From positions 107,365,277 through 107,429,276 of the forward strand of contig NC_134278.1 of the NCBI RefSeq assembly GCF_949628215.1: 64,000 nucleotides of DNA, read 5' to 3'. Each line of letters opens with the position of its first letter. Position 1 is the first letter of the stretch. The DNA comes from Phalacrocorax aristotelis. Lineage: Eukaryota; Chordata; Aves; Suliformes; Phalacrocoracidae. Shown piece by piece: positions 25,001 through 35,603 of the stretch. Position numbers and translations under genes: made by a program. The notes beneath the pieces are model-generated. The model worked only from the letters and a program-made list of their open reading frames with translations, did no database searches and had not been told where the DNA came from.

Positions 25001-26093
25001 GCAGTGTCTATGAAAATATGAGAAACTATTAACCTAAAAATCAATACCTAAGATCTTCTCTGTGTTTCTCTAGAGTACGAGAATGTCAGGTGCTATTTTT
25101 AGCTGGAAAAACAAAGGGCTGCTTTTATCCTCCTCCTTATCTTGATGACTATGGAGAGACAGACCAGGGACTCAGGTAAATATCTTAAAAATATATATCT
25201 TTTAAAGACAAGAATTCTAAAACTATCTGGTTTGTAAAATACACCTTCTGTGTTACCTTTTATTTTAATTATATAGGTAATATTATATTTTGACATTGCT
25301 GTTGTATCTAATATCTTAAAACATTTTAATGCTAATTTGTGGTTTAAGGTTAAAAATATTTAATGGAAGACCTTTCCCAGGTTATAAACAGTTGTCTTGA
25401 GGTGTAAAAAGTTAAATCATTTTAGCATCTGTAAAATTGCCTAGAAACTAAGGCTGAAAATTTTATTTGCGTGTAGTGCATTTATTTGTATAATCTGTGC
25501 TTATTTAATACCGAGCGAAAACACGAGATGAGTTTGTTTAATGTGGTAGTTCTTTGTCTTAACTCCTATCTCTGCTTCCTATGAGAATAGTTGGGGGACT
25601 CACTATTGTTAATGCTGGCTACTTCTGAAACTGTTCAAAAGCATAGAATATGAGCTGGTTCAGCACAGGAGGATTGCTGAAAAGCTACGTTCAGACACTG
25701 GTGACTGTACGTGAGATTCCCAAAGGCTGGAGGGAGCTGTTGAGCAGTGAGGCTGGGGGACCAGGCAGAGTAGCATTCACGTTTAGTAATCAAAGTATCT
25801 GTTGATCTGTTCTGACAAGAGAATAATGTTAAAGGGTTGTCTAAATATTGTAATATTTTTAAAGGGTTATCTAATATTTAATGTCACACCTGGGTGTTTG
25901 TGTTTACTTGCAGTGTTTTATCATTCCTGAAATGTATTATCTCCTTTTCAGACGTGGGAATCCCTTACATCTGTGCAAAGAACGATTTAAAAAGATTCAA
26001 AAACTCTGGCAGCAGCACAGTATCACAGAGGAAATTGGACATGCACAAGAAGCAAATCAAACACTAGTTGGCATTGATTGGCAGCATTTATAA
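1083..26093 (+). CDS. UBR2: UBR2, E3 ubiquitin-protein ligase of the N-degron pathway (3' 30 coding exons; 5' part lies outside the window)
   Basis: UBR2 binds proteins with destabilising N-termini and, with UBE2A/UBE2B-type E2 enzymes, ubiquitinates them for the proteasome. It acts in cytosol and nucleus and is needed for male meiosis in mammals. Thirty exons with GT-AG borders translate to a continuous 1075-residue C-terminal segment closely resembling recalled human UBR2 (1755 aa), so the window begins near residue 680. The UBR box and ClpS-like substrate pockets are encoded upstream, off the left edge. Present here are the helical scaffold, a charged helix before the RING, the RING-H2, the cap region and the C-terminal Cys-rich domain ending in GIDWQHL. 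The tail motif [12 protein letters not shown] favours UBR2 over UBR1. Exon lengths sum to 3228 nt with no frame break or internal stop, so the gene looks intact. Exons are listed in the part entries. Confidence 0.97.
1361..1405. repeat. C-rich tract; G-quadruplex-prone on the minus strand
   Basis: The plus strand holds runs of C separated by single A or ACA (run lengths in order about 5, 1, 4, 1, 4, 7, 5, 10). The minus strand therefore has at least six runs of four or more G with loops of 1-3 nt. It lies in a UBR2 intron 0.21 kb after the exon ending at 1148. Confidence 0.85.
4916..4982 (+). promoter_or_regulatory. UBR2: T/G-rich extended polypyrimidine region before a UBR2 exon
   Basis: About 65 nt of T with interspersed G (GTTGTTGG, GTTTTGTTTGGTTTGG) end in a T run and the AG acceptor at 4981-4982. 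It contains almost no C or A. Confidence 0.75.
9125..9306 (+). other. UBR2: UBR2 exon 12 of the window: charged helix before the RING (E2-contact region)
   Basis: This exon encodes a Lys/Arg/Glu-rich helix, [19 protein letters not shown] followed by [16 protein letters not shown]. In the family this segment just before the RING matches the basic Ubc2-binding region (U2BR) described for yeast Ubr1, so a role in E2 contact is inferred. The end, [12 protein letters not shown], is a variable linker. The acceptor (ACAATACAATTTCAG) has a weak polypyrimidine tract, and the frame stays open upstream across an in-frame ATG at 9098. I placed the start at the AG because it joins MEE to SSRDKDK as in human UBR2. 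Confidence 0.9.
9995..12742 (+). other. UBR2: UBR2 exons 13-15 of the window: RING-H2 zinc finger
   Basis: Exons 9995-10194, 11057-11150 and 12581-12742 encode the RING. The ligand pattern visible is CILC, then after a long family-typical insertion [11 protein letters not shown], then [17 protein letters not shown]. These Cys and His residues bind two zinc ions and recruit the E2. All expected ligands are present. The segment between them contains [15 protein letters not shown] and the basic stretch [11 protein letters not shown]. The split codons are E at 10194/11057 (G|AA) and R at 11150/12581 (AG|G). The domain is therefore complete and predicted active. Confidence 0.95.
13103..14974 (+). 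other. UBR2: UBR2 exons 16-19 of the window
   Basis: Exons 13103-13200, 13794-13866, 14672-14820 and 14919-14974 encode [73 protein letters not shown] and [19 protein letters not shown]. The region follows the RING and begins the cap/helical part. Two of the four donors have transposed elements close downstream: a CR1 begins about 35 nt after 13200, and a solo LTR begins 10 nt after 14974. The GTAAGT and GTAAGG donor hexamers are intact at both. Confidence 0.93.
13236..13650 (-). mobile_element. CR1 LINE, 5'-truncated 3' end, antisense in UBR2 intron
   Basis: The plus strand starts with AATCATAGAATCAT, the reverse complement of the CR1 terminal ATTCTATGATT repeat, and then carries the familiar antisense text (GGTTGAAAAAGACCC, CCAGGGATGGTGACTCAGCC, CCTGTTCCAGTGCTTGACAA). 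On the minus strand remnants of the ORF2 C-terminus are seen ([20 protein letters not shown]). The left end is sharp and the right end approximate. It begins about 35 nt after the exon ending at 13200. Confidence 0.9.
14984..15560 (-). mobile_element. Solo LTR of an avian endogenous retrovirus, antisense in UBR2 intron
   Basis: In minus orientation it starts TGTCCTGGTTTTGGTTGGGA and ends GGTTAGACCACAACA, the TG...CA borders of the LTR family also present at 55137-55710. Internal landmarks shared with that copy are the blocks around AACACACTGATGT, TTGCTAAGCAGTGCTTGTA, CTTCCCATGCTCTGCC and TATCTCAACCCACAAGTT. Flanks GGATC (left) and GTATC (right) look like a 5-bp target duplication with one difference. 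No internal viral genes are attached. It is an old fossil, diverged from its sister copy. Confidence 0.88.
17414..17462 (+). repeat. Imperfect 25-bp tandem duplication in a UBR2 intron
   Basis: ATAGCTACATTGTAAAACTC and its neighbour ATAGCTACATTTTAAACTC follow each other with a period of about 25 bp and few differences. It is a small local duplication with no evident function. Confidence 0.7.
18490..18595 (+). repeat. A-rich low-complexity tract in a UBR2 intron
   Basis: AAAC/AAACC-type units and A runs lie between UBR2 exons at 18201-18268 and 18761-18896. No gene body precedes it that would make it a retrocopy tail. Confidence 0.6.
23902..26093 (+). other. UBR2: UBR2 exons 27-30 of the window: C-terminal Cys-rich (UBLC) domain and stop
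   Basis: Exons 23902-23979, 24264-24434, 25074-25175 and 25952-26093 (stop TAA) encode the C-terminal zinc-binding domain. The visible Cys/His cluster is [42 protein letters not shown] and REC. In this family it is implicated in autoinhibition and fold stability. The final exon reads [20 protein letters not shown] and ends LVGIDWQHL, the UBR2 terminus. The acceptor at 24264 is preceded by AACAAAAG, an A-rich end after a T run. Confidence 0.94.
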
Positions 26094-27306
26094 TAGTTAC
26101 CTGCTGAAGACTGGAACTTTATTAAGATTTTTGTAACTCAGTAAGCTTTTCAAAGGAGGGATTAGGAAAAAAAGTCTGAGGAAAAAAAAACCCAAACCCA
26201 GTCCTGTTATTTAATCTTTGTTTTACAATGTATTTCATAAAGATACCAGTTAACATTAATCAAGTAAACTTCTTTCTATGTAAGCAAGTTTTATCAGTCA
26301 TATAATTTGCACTGTGCTTCCTTCACAGAAATGTCTTGGGTTATAAACCTGGGCAAATGAACTTGAGTTTCTGATAAAAAAAAGAATGACTCTTTTTGGA
26401 AGTCTGACTATGATTTTTCGTATAAACTGCAAGAGAAAAAAGACTGCTGAAACAGAAACTAGATAGAGCACAATTACGGATTGTGTTTTGCCCCTTGCTA
26501 GTAATCTGAGCCGTTTTATTTATTATTCTGCATTTTAATACTTAAGCTGTGTGTACATGCAATGGAATGAAGTAAGGAAGCAAATAATGTAGCAAATGGA
26601 TGTTTCTGTCTGCATCAGTGGATAATTCACTCTTTCACTTGGTGTATCTAAAACAATTCTGTCATTTGTACTCTTGCAGCTTTCTTGCTTCCAGTTGTTT
26701 TTTAACTAAAAAAAAAACCTAACACTAGCTTTACAAGTAAAAATAATTTAATTTAAAGCTTTTTCCAGAGCATTGCACTCCTTAGAATTATGTAGTTTGT
26801 AATTTGAATTTAGCTGGGAAACCCTTTCACTTGCGATTATGTGATTGGTTATTGGTATTCAAGGGTTGACATTGTGCTTTAGAAGATATTTTAAGATAAC
26901 GACAATACGTGAAATGTCATGAAAGCTAATTTTATGTTAATTTGCAGAAGCACAGAGGATATCTTTTTCTTTTGTTAATAGTCAACTTCTGAGGTGCAAA
27001 TCCCATTTCCTTTTTGTTGCAGACAAACTGGATGGTTTCCTCTGGCTTTGAAGGGCCACAATCACACTGCCCACATTTTTGCATAGTTTTTGGTTTTTTT
27101 CTGTTGTCCCATCAAGTATATTTACTTTTTGGCTTGATTTAAAGCTCTGTAAAGATGTTTGCATATAGTATATTTTATAAATATATTCTATAACTGCGCA
27201 GATTTGCACTTGATATGAGGGTGCCTGAAGGCAGTGAGTTTTCTAGCTGTATGTAATTAGACCGCCAAGATGTCTCTAAAAAGTGACATTATGCTTATTG
27301 ATTTAA

Positions 27307-27312
27307 AATAAA
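27307..27312 (+). promoter_or_regulatory. UBR2: Polyadenylation signal AATAAA, proximal, UBR2
   Basis: The hexamer lies 1.21 kb after the stop, followed by a T-rich stretch (CCTTTATCTCTCC). It is a plausible proximal 3' end. Confidence 0.6.
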
Positions 27313-27606
27313 ATCCATTACCTTTATCTCTCCTATCTTCTGACAAATTAGTAGAATCTCAATTTACATAGTTCTGTTTCCTTAATAATCTGTGATTCTT
27401 TTAGTTAAGTCTTACTTTCTGACTACGTCTTCAGCCCAGATAAGCAATCCCTTGACTGTCTGCCGTGTCTTCAGTTACACTTGGTCTGACTGAATTGTTT
27501 CTATTTTTACAGATTTAATGCTTCAGATAAATTTTGTATATTCATGGTGTACAGGACAATTTTTCAAACGTTCAGTAACAGTATTGAGTGAAGATGTGAA
27601 ATATGC

Positions 27607-27612
27607 AATAAA
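27607..27612 (+). promoter_or_regulatory. UBR2: Polyadenylation signal AATAAA, distal, UBR2
   Basis: The hexamer lies 1.51 kb after the stop. It is followed by a T/G-rich element (GATGTTGATTTCCTTTTC), as expected for cleavage factor binding, so it is a plausible distal 3' end. Confidence 0.6.
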
Positions 27613-27635
27613 CAAACTTGGCCGATGTTGATTTC

Positions 27636-30600
27636 CTTTTCTTAAAACCAGTACAGACTAATTGTTGCTACTACCTGTCGTAGTTCTAATCATTTCTGTA
27701 TTTCTGTCACTCTTTACAAAGAGACATGCAGAAGTTGCAGGAAAAAATAACATTAATGCTTCATCTCTGCCTTCACCTACTTAAGCTGGTTGATATATCA
27801 ACAATTTTCTGTGCGTGGTACTTGAAAATCACACTTTTTGGTGATGTTACTGTTCCTTTGCAGGAAGTCTTGGTTCTTAAGCTGTGTGCCACAGTTTCAA
27901 ATAACATGTAACTGCATGGAAAAACTCCCTTTTCCTGTAACTATAATATTGAAAAGATAACTGATGATACTGACAGATTTCTCTGTGCAAAGCAAAATAT
28001 TGACAGCCAGAAGGATTTTGGTTTTTCCTCTGGGATCAGACTTGGAGAGCAAGGTTGAATAGGTTGGTAAAATTGAGACCATAAATAACTGCAAAGTACA
28101 CAATTTATCTTTTTTTTTTTTTTTGCGACTTTAGTCATTCTTTACTGAAGACTTCTATTTTCTGATCTGGTTTGCATGTATTTTTATTAATGTAGAAATA
28201 TATATATATCGTTTCAGTATCAGGGAAATAATATCTGTAATAAATTGGCTATAACTTTAATATTCACGGATTTACATGTACAATCTACAATGTACTATCT
28301 GTTTGGGGAGACAAAAAAACAAACCAAAACCCACAAAATCCCCAAACCAGAAACCATCACAAGAGAAAACAAAACAAAGCTGAAAGCATCAAGTGAATGC
28401 TTTTGGTGTTGACATTAAATAAGTAATTTTTAAATGCTATTTTTAGAATTTTGCTGAGGTGGTTCCATCAGGTGTGTCACCTTGTTAGTCTCAAGCTAAC
28501 AGAAATACCTGGATGTGCAACATCTGCAATTCCCTGGCTAAAAATGTAAGATGATTATATTATTAGTGTCATTTGCTTCAGTCAGCTAAACCTCTCTTGA
28601 CCTCTACCAAAAAGTCTAATCGTCTTTTTAAAGGATTGTAAATAACATTTTGTAAAGGGGTAAGGGTTGAGGTTCACATCAGTAATGTTTTTTACTCTGT
28701 TCATACTTCAGGATAACACTGCGTACTCTCCCCAGTCTGCCATAGGAGGCTCTCTTTCTTACCCTACACGTGTGGCCACAAAGACCTTCTTCTCTTTTAT
28801 TTTTGATGTGAAGCCTTACCAGCTCTCAGGCTCCAGCCCTGGCATCTCATTTGAATGTATTTTATGCTAAATGACTTCTTCTGTTTAGAAGCTACATTAC
28901 TGTGATCATTTTCTCTATGACCTGCATGTGTAGTGAAGCTGGGTGCTCACCTTATTGTGAAAGCACCTTCAGCACAAAATCCCACCTCTTTTCCATTCTG
29001 GAAGATGAAATTGCATGAGGGGAGTTGCATCTCAAATCTCTTCACAGCAGAGTCCTGTTACAATCCAGCTGAGGATGCAGCCTGCCTCCCTTCTGCCCTG
29101 GATTCACCACCTCTGCTCCTTTCTAGCGATTGCCTATGTATTTCCATCCCACTGCTGAGGTTATTGATTATTTACTTAAATATGACACTATTAAACAGTT
29201 TTGGCTTGAATGAGCCCCCGGGGAATGCCAGTTGTAACTAGTTGGTGTCCAACTGTTCATTGCTGCCCTCGGAGCCTGAAAATCCAGCCAGGTTTCTGTC
29301 CACCTTGCAGTCTAGTCTACGTCTCCCCAAATCGGTTGTGAGGATGTTGTCTGAATTCCATTGAAAGTTTTTTGTAAAGTAAGGCGTCTACTGTACAGAA
29401 AAAGTGGTTTTACAGCAACTTTCATTTAATAAGAAGCAAAAGGGGAACAGGCCTTTAACCCAACAGTGGAATGATTTTATATATGACCAGGATACAGAGG
29501 CTATCTCTGATAATAGCAAGAGATATACTGGGTTGATCTTTGTGGGGCTGCAATGGGTCTTCTGATCTTTGTATTTTTGTATTGCAATCTGCTCTGCTTT
29601 TGGTGAGCCAGGACCGTTACCTTGCCCATCCTGCATCTTAGTGGGAATGGGATGGTGCTCTTCGTCTCTTAACTGGCATTAAAGGAAAACTTTCTTAGGG
29701 AGGCATCCGCTTCTCTGCTGTTAGCTGTTCAGTTCCTCAGCTCCTTATGGTGAGTGTCCCAGAGTCCTGCTTGACCCTGCATGGAGAAGGTTGGAGATTT
29801 CATGGGAGTAACAGTGGATGCAGTTACATCAAGGCTTGCCTTCTGCAGGAGTGCTTCCAGGCACTCAAGGAGTGACGGCAGCGAGAGAGCCTGCCAGCCG
29901 CACCTCTGCGTACATAGCTAACACATCACCATCTCACCGTGCTTTCTCTGGATAGCTCGTTTGGGTTGTATGGTACTGCCCCAACATAGCCTCAGCGTAA
30001 GGGCATAGGGACAGGCACAGAGAAGGGTTACTTAGCAGCGATGGGAAGTCTTGCAGAAAAGTTTCTTTAGGGAAATGTGTCTCCCTATCATGAATTCCTC
30101 TTTTTTTTTTTTTTTTCTTATGGGATTTGACTGTTTAGAAGAACAGGAAGGACTAGAGTTGGCTGCTTCTTTTGGGCGACATTCAGGCAAAGGTGGGAAG
30201 AGTCCTACAGTAAGAACATTGCAAACAGGTATTGCTGAGGCAAAAAAGTCTCCCATCATTTTAGTGCCTTGATGAAAGTTGTGTGTGTGGACAGGACACA
30301 TTTATCTCCAGTTGCTGATAACTTCTAGTTACCAGTAAGTGGCTTCAGCTTGTTGAAGTGTCATTCCTTGGGTTGGGGAACCAGTGGTGACTGAAGGGCA
30401 TTGCTATCAGCCTGGGATAACTAAGTAGAGTTGCTTACTTGGCTGCTGGGACTACAGTGGGAGCAGACGCCACAGGCAGCGGTAGAGCGTGAAGACATGC
30501 CCGGAAGGAGCTGGAGCCTCCCTGCTTCTCCTTGCTGCCAGCCAGTGGTGCCCATGCAGTTTAGGGGTTTGCTGTCATGGAACTTTGAACCGTTGGGTAA

Positions 30601-33600
30601 GGGACAGTGAAGAACTTCCTGTCACGTGGATGGTTGGGGATCTTGGGCTTGACTGAGGCTATGGGAGTTCATCCACTGGGAAGCTCTCCATGGTCTGACT
30701 GAAAGTCCCACAGAGCTGTGCTCTTCAGACTGATGGACAGCTTTTTCCAGTAAGAGGGAGATGGGGGTTTTTTTGTTATTTTTATTTTACTCCAAGGCTG
30801 CTAATGGTCAGGAGAAAAAGCAATTCCTGGTTTTGTTCTGGGACAGTCAGCTCTGTCTGATTAGTAATGCAGGTGTGACTCTTGTGTAATTGTATTGAGC
30901 TGGTTTTGTCAATATTATTATTTTTACCTTCTACAGATCAATATATATTTTGTTAAACATGTCACAGGCTGATACAGGAACATAAGCTCCAGTAAAATAG
31001 TTCAGGCATTTACAAAGCAGGGGCTTGTGAACGTGACACACTGAATGTGCGTTGTAACCCTCTGATCATGGAGGGTTACACTTACACCCACAGGCACCAA
31101 GACACATGTGCCCGAGTGGTCTGGCCAGGACTGTGCCACAAAGGACAGGAGTGGTGGCTGCCACAGCCTCCCTACATACCCCTGGGTTGGTGATGGCAAA
31201 CTGGCTTTTGGAAAGTGTTTTTTTTTTTTTTTTATACCCGTTGGGATTCAGCAGTAAACTGCGGTGTCGTGTCTTGTCTCAGTAACCTGTTTCTTCTGCC
31301 ACCTTTCCCCTTCTCCTGGCACACAAACATTAGATGGCCAAATCTTAGATCTTTATGTCTTGATGAAGAGATTTGTCAAACATGTTTCTCCCAGAGAAAA
31401 AACGAGAGGGAGAGCATGAGGAGTTTCTGCTAAGAAATAGCAAGTACTGATCTTCGTCTCCATGACAGCAATGATTAAGTGTTACTTTTTCATTATTTTG
31501 TGAATATATATTTTCACAGTCTCTTTCCAGACGGCATGAGCTTGGAGGAGGTAAGTTTTCTGGCTTGTTCTTTGTGTGGGATCCTGGAAAGAAAGCCAGC
31601 CTGGCTAGTCAGCCCTGGGCAGGGAGGGACAGCTGAGGTCAGGTTAGTGGTAGCATCTGTGCAGACCACCGCGGGGTGTTTTAGTGACTTGTAAAACCAA
31701 GGTGTTGATTTGAAATCAACCACGTATTTGAGGAATAACGTGTGGAACATTTCTGTACTTGCAGTACTTTAAATATGGAGGGTGCTAAAGCATGTTAATA
31801 AATTGGTGAAAAGGTTGTGTAAAAATATCAAAGGCAAGGAGATCAGCAGTATGTTCACTGATGTAATTCACTGGTGTCCTCTAACCGGAGATGCCTGTAT
31901 TGAGGGGTAACGTTTGCTCCCCATAAAGACAGCTCCAAGGAGCCTGCATTTTCTTGCAATGGTCATTACCGGAGTCTTTTGGAATGAATGTGCAATTTGG
32001 CACAAAGTACCCTAGAAGAAGGGAAAAAAATCTGCAGTAATTGTTGGGCATCCATTTAATGCTGTTAAACTGGTCAGGTGTTTGTGTATTTTAAATCTTT
32101 CTATGTCAAGCTTTGCTAATTCATAAAATGCTGAAGTAGCTGAAAGCTCAGAAGATTGCATGAACTCTGAAACAAAGTACTTTGCGTTGCATTTTCTTTT
32201 TCTGTACGCTCAATGAAGGCTTTAAGCTCCCCTCTCTCTCTACTGTCAGCTTGAACAGGATGGAGCTCAGGGTGGGAAGCCGTACTCCAGGCACGGCTAG
32301 CGAGGTGTGCACCATTTCCCAGGGCTGTAGTGGTGGTGACTGTAGTGAAAGAAGGATGGGGAGAATTGTTTCCTGCTCTCAGAGCTTCAGGACCCACCTG
32401 TAAGTCTTCACCAGTGGCAGAGACCTAGTTGTGAAATACTTGAAGAGGGTATGTTGTACCGGGAGTGTGCACCATGAGCAGCATGCCTGGCTGAGTGCCA
32501 GCTTGCTAAAAGGGAGGTGACAGGAAGCCGTTCTGTCCCACTGGAGTTGGGGACATGCTGCAGTAGTAATCATTTGAAATCTAGATATACCACTGCGAGC
32601 CTCTTCCTGACTAAAATGCTTCCTGGAATGAATTTAATCGATTTTTACCATTATGTAACCTCAAGAACAATCTGAAGTACTCTAAAATTAAAAAAACAAA
32701 AACAAACAAACAAACAAAAAAACCCTTAAGTAGAGAATAAATGTAAATGTTAGGAGATAATTACACTTCTGGGATGAAAACAAGAAATGCTGTTATAGTT
32801 TACTTAACATATGCCTACAGCAACATTACAGAATTAGTGTTACTTCTGCTCTTGATTAATTTATGTAATTAATGACAGATTCATTCATATTAACTTGTAA
32901 ACTCACCTTGTCTTTGTATTTTCCACTTGTGGTTTTTTTCACCTTTAACCTTAGTCTTATTTGTGTCAGAGAAAATGTGTCTAGCTGAGAAAACTCACAC
33001 CTATTTGAAAAAGTGTTTGTCTAAGGCAGAGCTGTGCTACCCTCTGAACAGGTTACTTGGGCAGTTGGAAAGGCAAAAAGTAATTCTTAAAAGGAAAACT
33101 TTGCATTTGGGGACTGTGTATGTCTTGGAATAGATGAACAGATCTACTCCCAGTTTGCTTACGCTGATGTTACTGCTTGGCTGGGGAGTGGGCTCAGTGT
33201 GTCTCCAGCTGGGAGGGATGGTGGTTCTTTTGATGCTGCTGTTGAATTCTGCGTCGTCGCATATTTCTAAGTGATTTCTATGGCCTTTTTTCAAGAGCTA
33301 AACTTAATTTTCACTCTCTTAACAAGACTGTTAGTCTGGGGAATCGTCTGCCTCTGACTTACTGCTTTCTACTTCGCTGCTGGGAACCAATGCCTTGGTC
33401 TCCTTTTGTTGTCGCCCCACCCTGCCCCCCGCAGCTGGTGTTGTGTCTTACTGAGTTTCACATGCCCAAGTCTCCCCGTTTCTGATTTGCGATGCTTGAC
33501 CCTGTTTTTCCTGGGAACGTGGTGTAAAATGCATGGAGGCCTGGTTACCTTGTGAAGCGGTGTGACTTCATCAGATGATAGGCTGCAGACCTGCCCTTTG

Positions 33601-35603
33601 GTCCTTGTGCCGAGTTTGCCTGGCATGTGTGGTTCCCACACCACCCTTTGCTCTGGAGAGATCGGCTTTGAGAACAAACTATGGAACTGCATCTCACAAT
33701 GAACTTACTAGTTGATTCATGTTTATGACTATCCTTTTTTAGTAGAAGCAGGTTAATCAGGCAAGGCTTAGTCTGTGTTTGTTGCTTTAGAAGGGGCCGG
33801 TGGGGTGGGAGGTGGGAGCCCTGCTCAGCCCTTCCTCCAGCACCGCGCCTGAGGGGGAGGCTGCAAAAAGGGGGTGCATTCCCCAGGGAAGGTTGTGTAG
33901 AGGTTGTGCCTGCAAAGCTGAGCTCCCGGCCAGGGTTTCCTCCAGCTTTCCCGCCTCATAAATGTCTGTGGATCAAAATTCAGTAATACCTGTAAAATGG
34001 CACGGGATCAGCAAACACAGGTGCTTCAAGAGAGGTGTTTTACTACTTCACTGTTTCAGTCAGTCACTGAACACTATAGGTCTGATACAATTTAAAAAAA
34101 AAAAAAAGGTTTAACATACACGTTACTTCAGATTTCATTGAGATAGCTGCATTCCTCTTACCAGAAAGAAATTTGCCTAAGCCTTTATCTCTCTGCAGGG
34201 GGCTATTATCACATGGCACCGTTCTATTTTTCTGGCCTTATCTCTTAATTAACTAATCTCTAATAATGCTCTTTTTTTTTTTTTTTTAATAAGCATTTGT
34301 GATCCGTCCCCATTTTACATTGATTATGGTAAGAGCAGTGTTCCTGTTTTTTTTACAAAACAAGTCAGGTGGAAATAAGTAAGTGTTTTGCTGGGATCCC
34401 TTTTTGTTTATATCTGCCTTGAAAACCTTGCCTGACCATTAGCTAGGAAGTGCGTGGTGCCTACAAGCCCGATATAGCATTCCCATGCTCTTTGCTAAGC
34501 TGCACACATGCATTTGGCTGGTATTATAAAATGTCCAAGCTCATGTAACGCATGGAGGTTAATCTTATCAATTGTATTAAGGCTACTTAGGAATTAATAG
34601 CTTTAAGGGAGCTGTTTATATATCTTCCTTTAAACCACTTCAGTGAATGTCCTGTGTCCCTTCAAATAAATGTCACCAGTAAAATAGTGCACTTCTTGTA
34701 TCTTTAAAAAAATATAAATTATATTTCTTAAATATTGGCACATCAAGGCCTTGGGCTGGCTCTCAGATCTGGGTACTTGAATTTAACTTGGTAATCCATA
34801 CGGAGTTACCTAAAAAGAAGTGGCCTTGTTTGTATGAATTAAGCTCACATCCTTCTGAAGTTTTAGTTTGAAAATCAGGGCACAGCTCTGGGAGTTGTTG
34901 GATTGCTGCAGGCAGCTTTGACTATGTGAGCTTTGCTACTTAAATTTAAAATAACAGCAATGCTTTCTTTTGAATATCTGTTGCAAGTTAGGTTTAAATG
35001 AGGAAAAAGAGGTTGTACACACAGTTTAGCTGATGGCCAAAGATCCTGAGGATGCTGGTAGTTTCACTTGTCCAGCACTTCTAGAAGCTAAGGCCCATGA
35101 AGATGATGTAATTCCTATGTGCTACAAGAGGATACTACTAAAATGGTCCAGCAAATTCTGTTTTCAGTAAAAGGAAAGTGATTTAGGGGTCTGTTTGCAC
35201 ATCCTGAGCTTAGCTGGGCACATAAGGAAGGTTTGCTTTCTCTCAGAGCATTATATAGAGGGGTAAAAGCTTCCCATCTATAGGAATGCATAAAATGGGT
35301 CCAAAAAATGAATTCAGAAGCAAAAAGTCAGCAGTAATGCAAATTAAAGAGATCTGTATTAAATTGTATATATTTAAACATTTTCTTTAAAGAGGCCTTT
35401 ACTTGCAATGTAATTTTTAATACCTAGATTTACATTTGCAGGCAGCAGAGATATCTTTATCTAGAACAGCATTTGCGATGTCACAAGAAAATATATTTAA
35501 GATTGGACAAAAGATATATTACATGTAATATTTTACAAAGCAGTCATATTACAATCTTGTAGTAATCATAAGATGTTACAAAGATCTTCATTAACCAGGA
35601 GGC
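27636..35603. other. UBR2-PRPH2 intergenic DNA
   Basis: I see no exon, RNA gene or recognisable young transposon here. Open frames are short, lack family motifs and overlap each other on both strands. Poly-T runs occur at about 28111-28125, 30099-30117, 31218-31234 and 34270-34287, and an A-rich run at about 28310-28345. Confidence 0.6.
32690..32725 (+). repeat. (AAAC)n simple repeat, UBR2-PRPH2 intergenic
   Basis: Tandem AAAC/AAAAC units are visible with no adjacent coding sequence. Confidence 0.75.

Larger units (their letters stand above)
26094..27635 (+). other. UBR2: UBR2 3' UTR (approximate end)
   Basis: This AT-rich, stop-dense sequence follows the UBR2 stop codon. Two canonical AATAAA signals on the coding strand set two likely ends, near 27330 and 27630. 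The exact ends are inferred; no transcript evidence was available. An AT-rich patch at 26515-26530 (TTTTATTTATTATT) could be an AU-rich stability element. Confidence 0.7.

Noticed and set aside
28105-28130. Poly-T run as the tail of a minus-strand retrocopy
   Set aside because: The sequence on its right shows no coding remnant and no target duplication was seen; similar T runs are frequent here.
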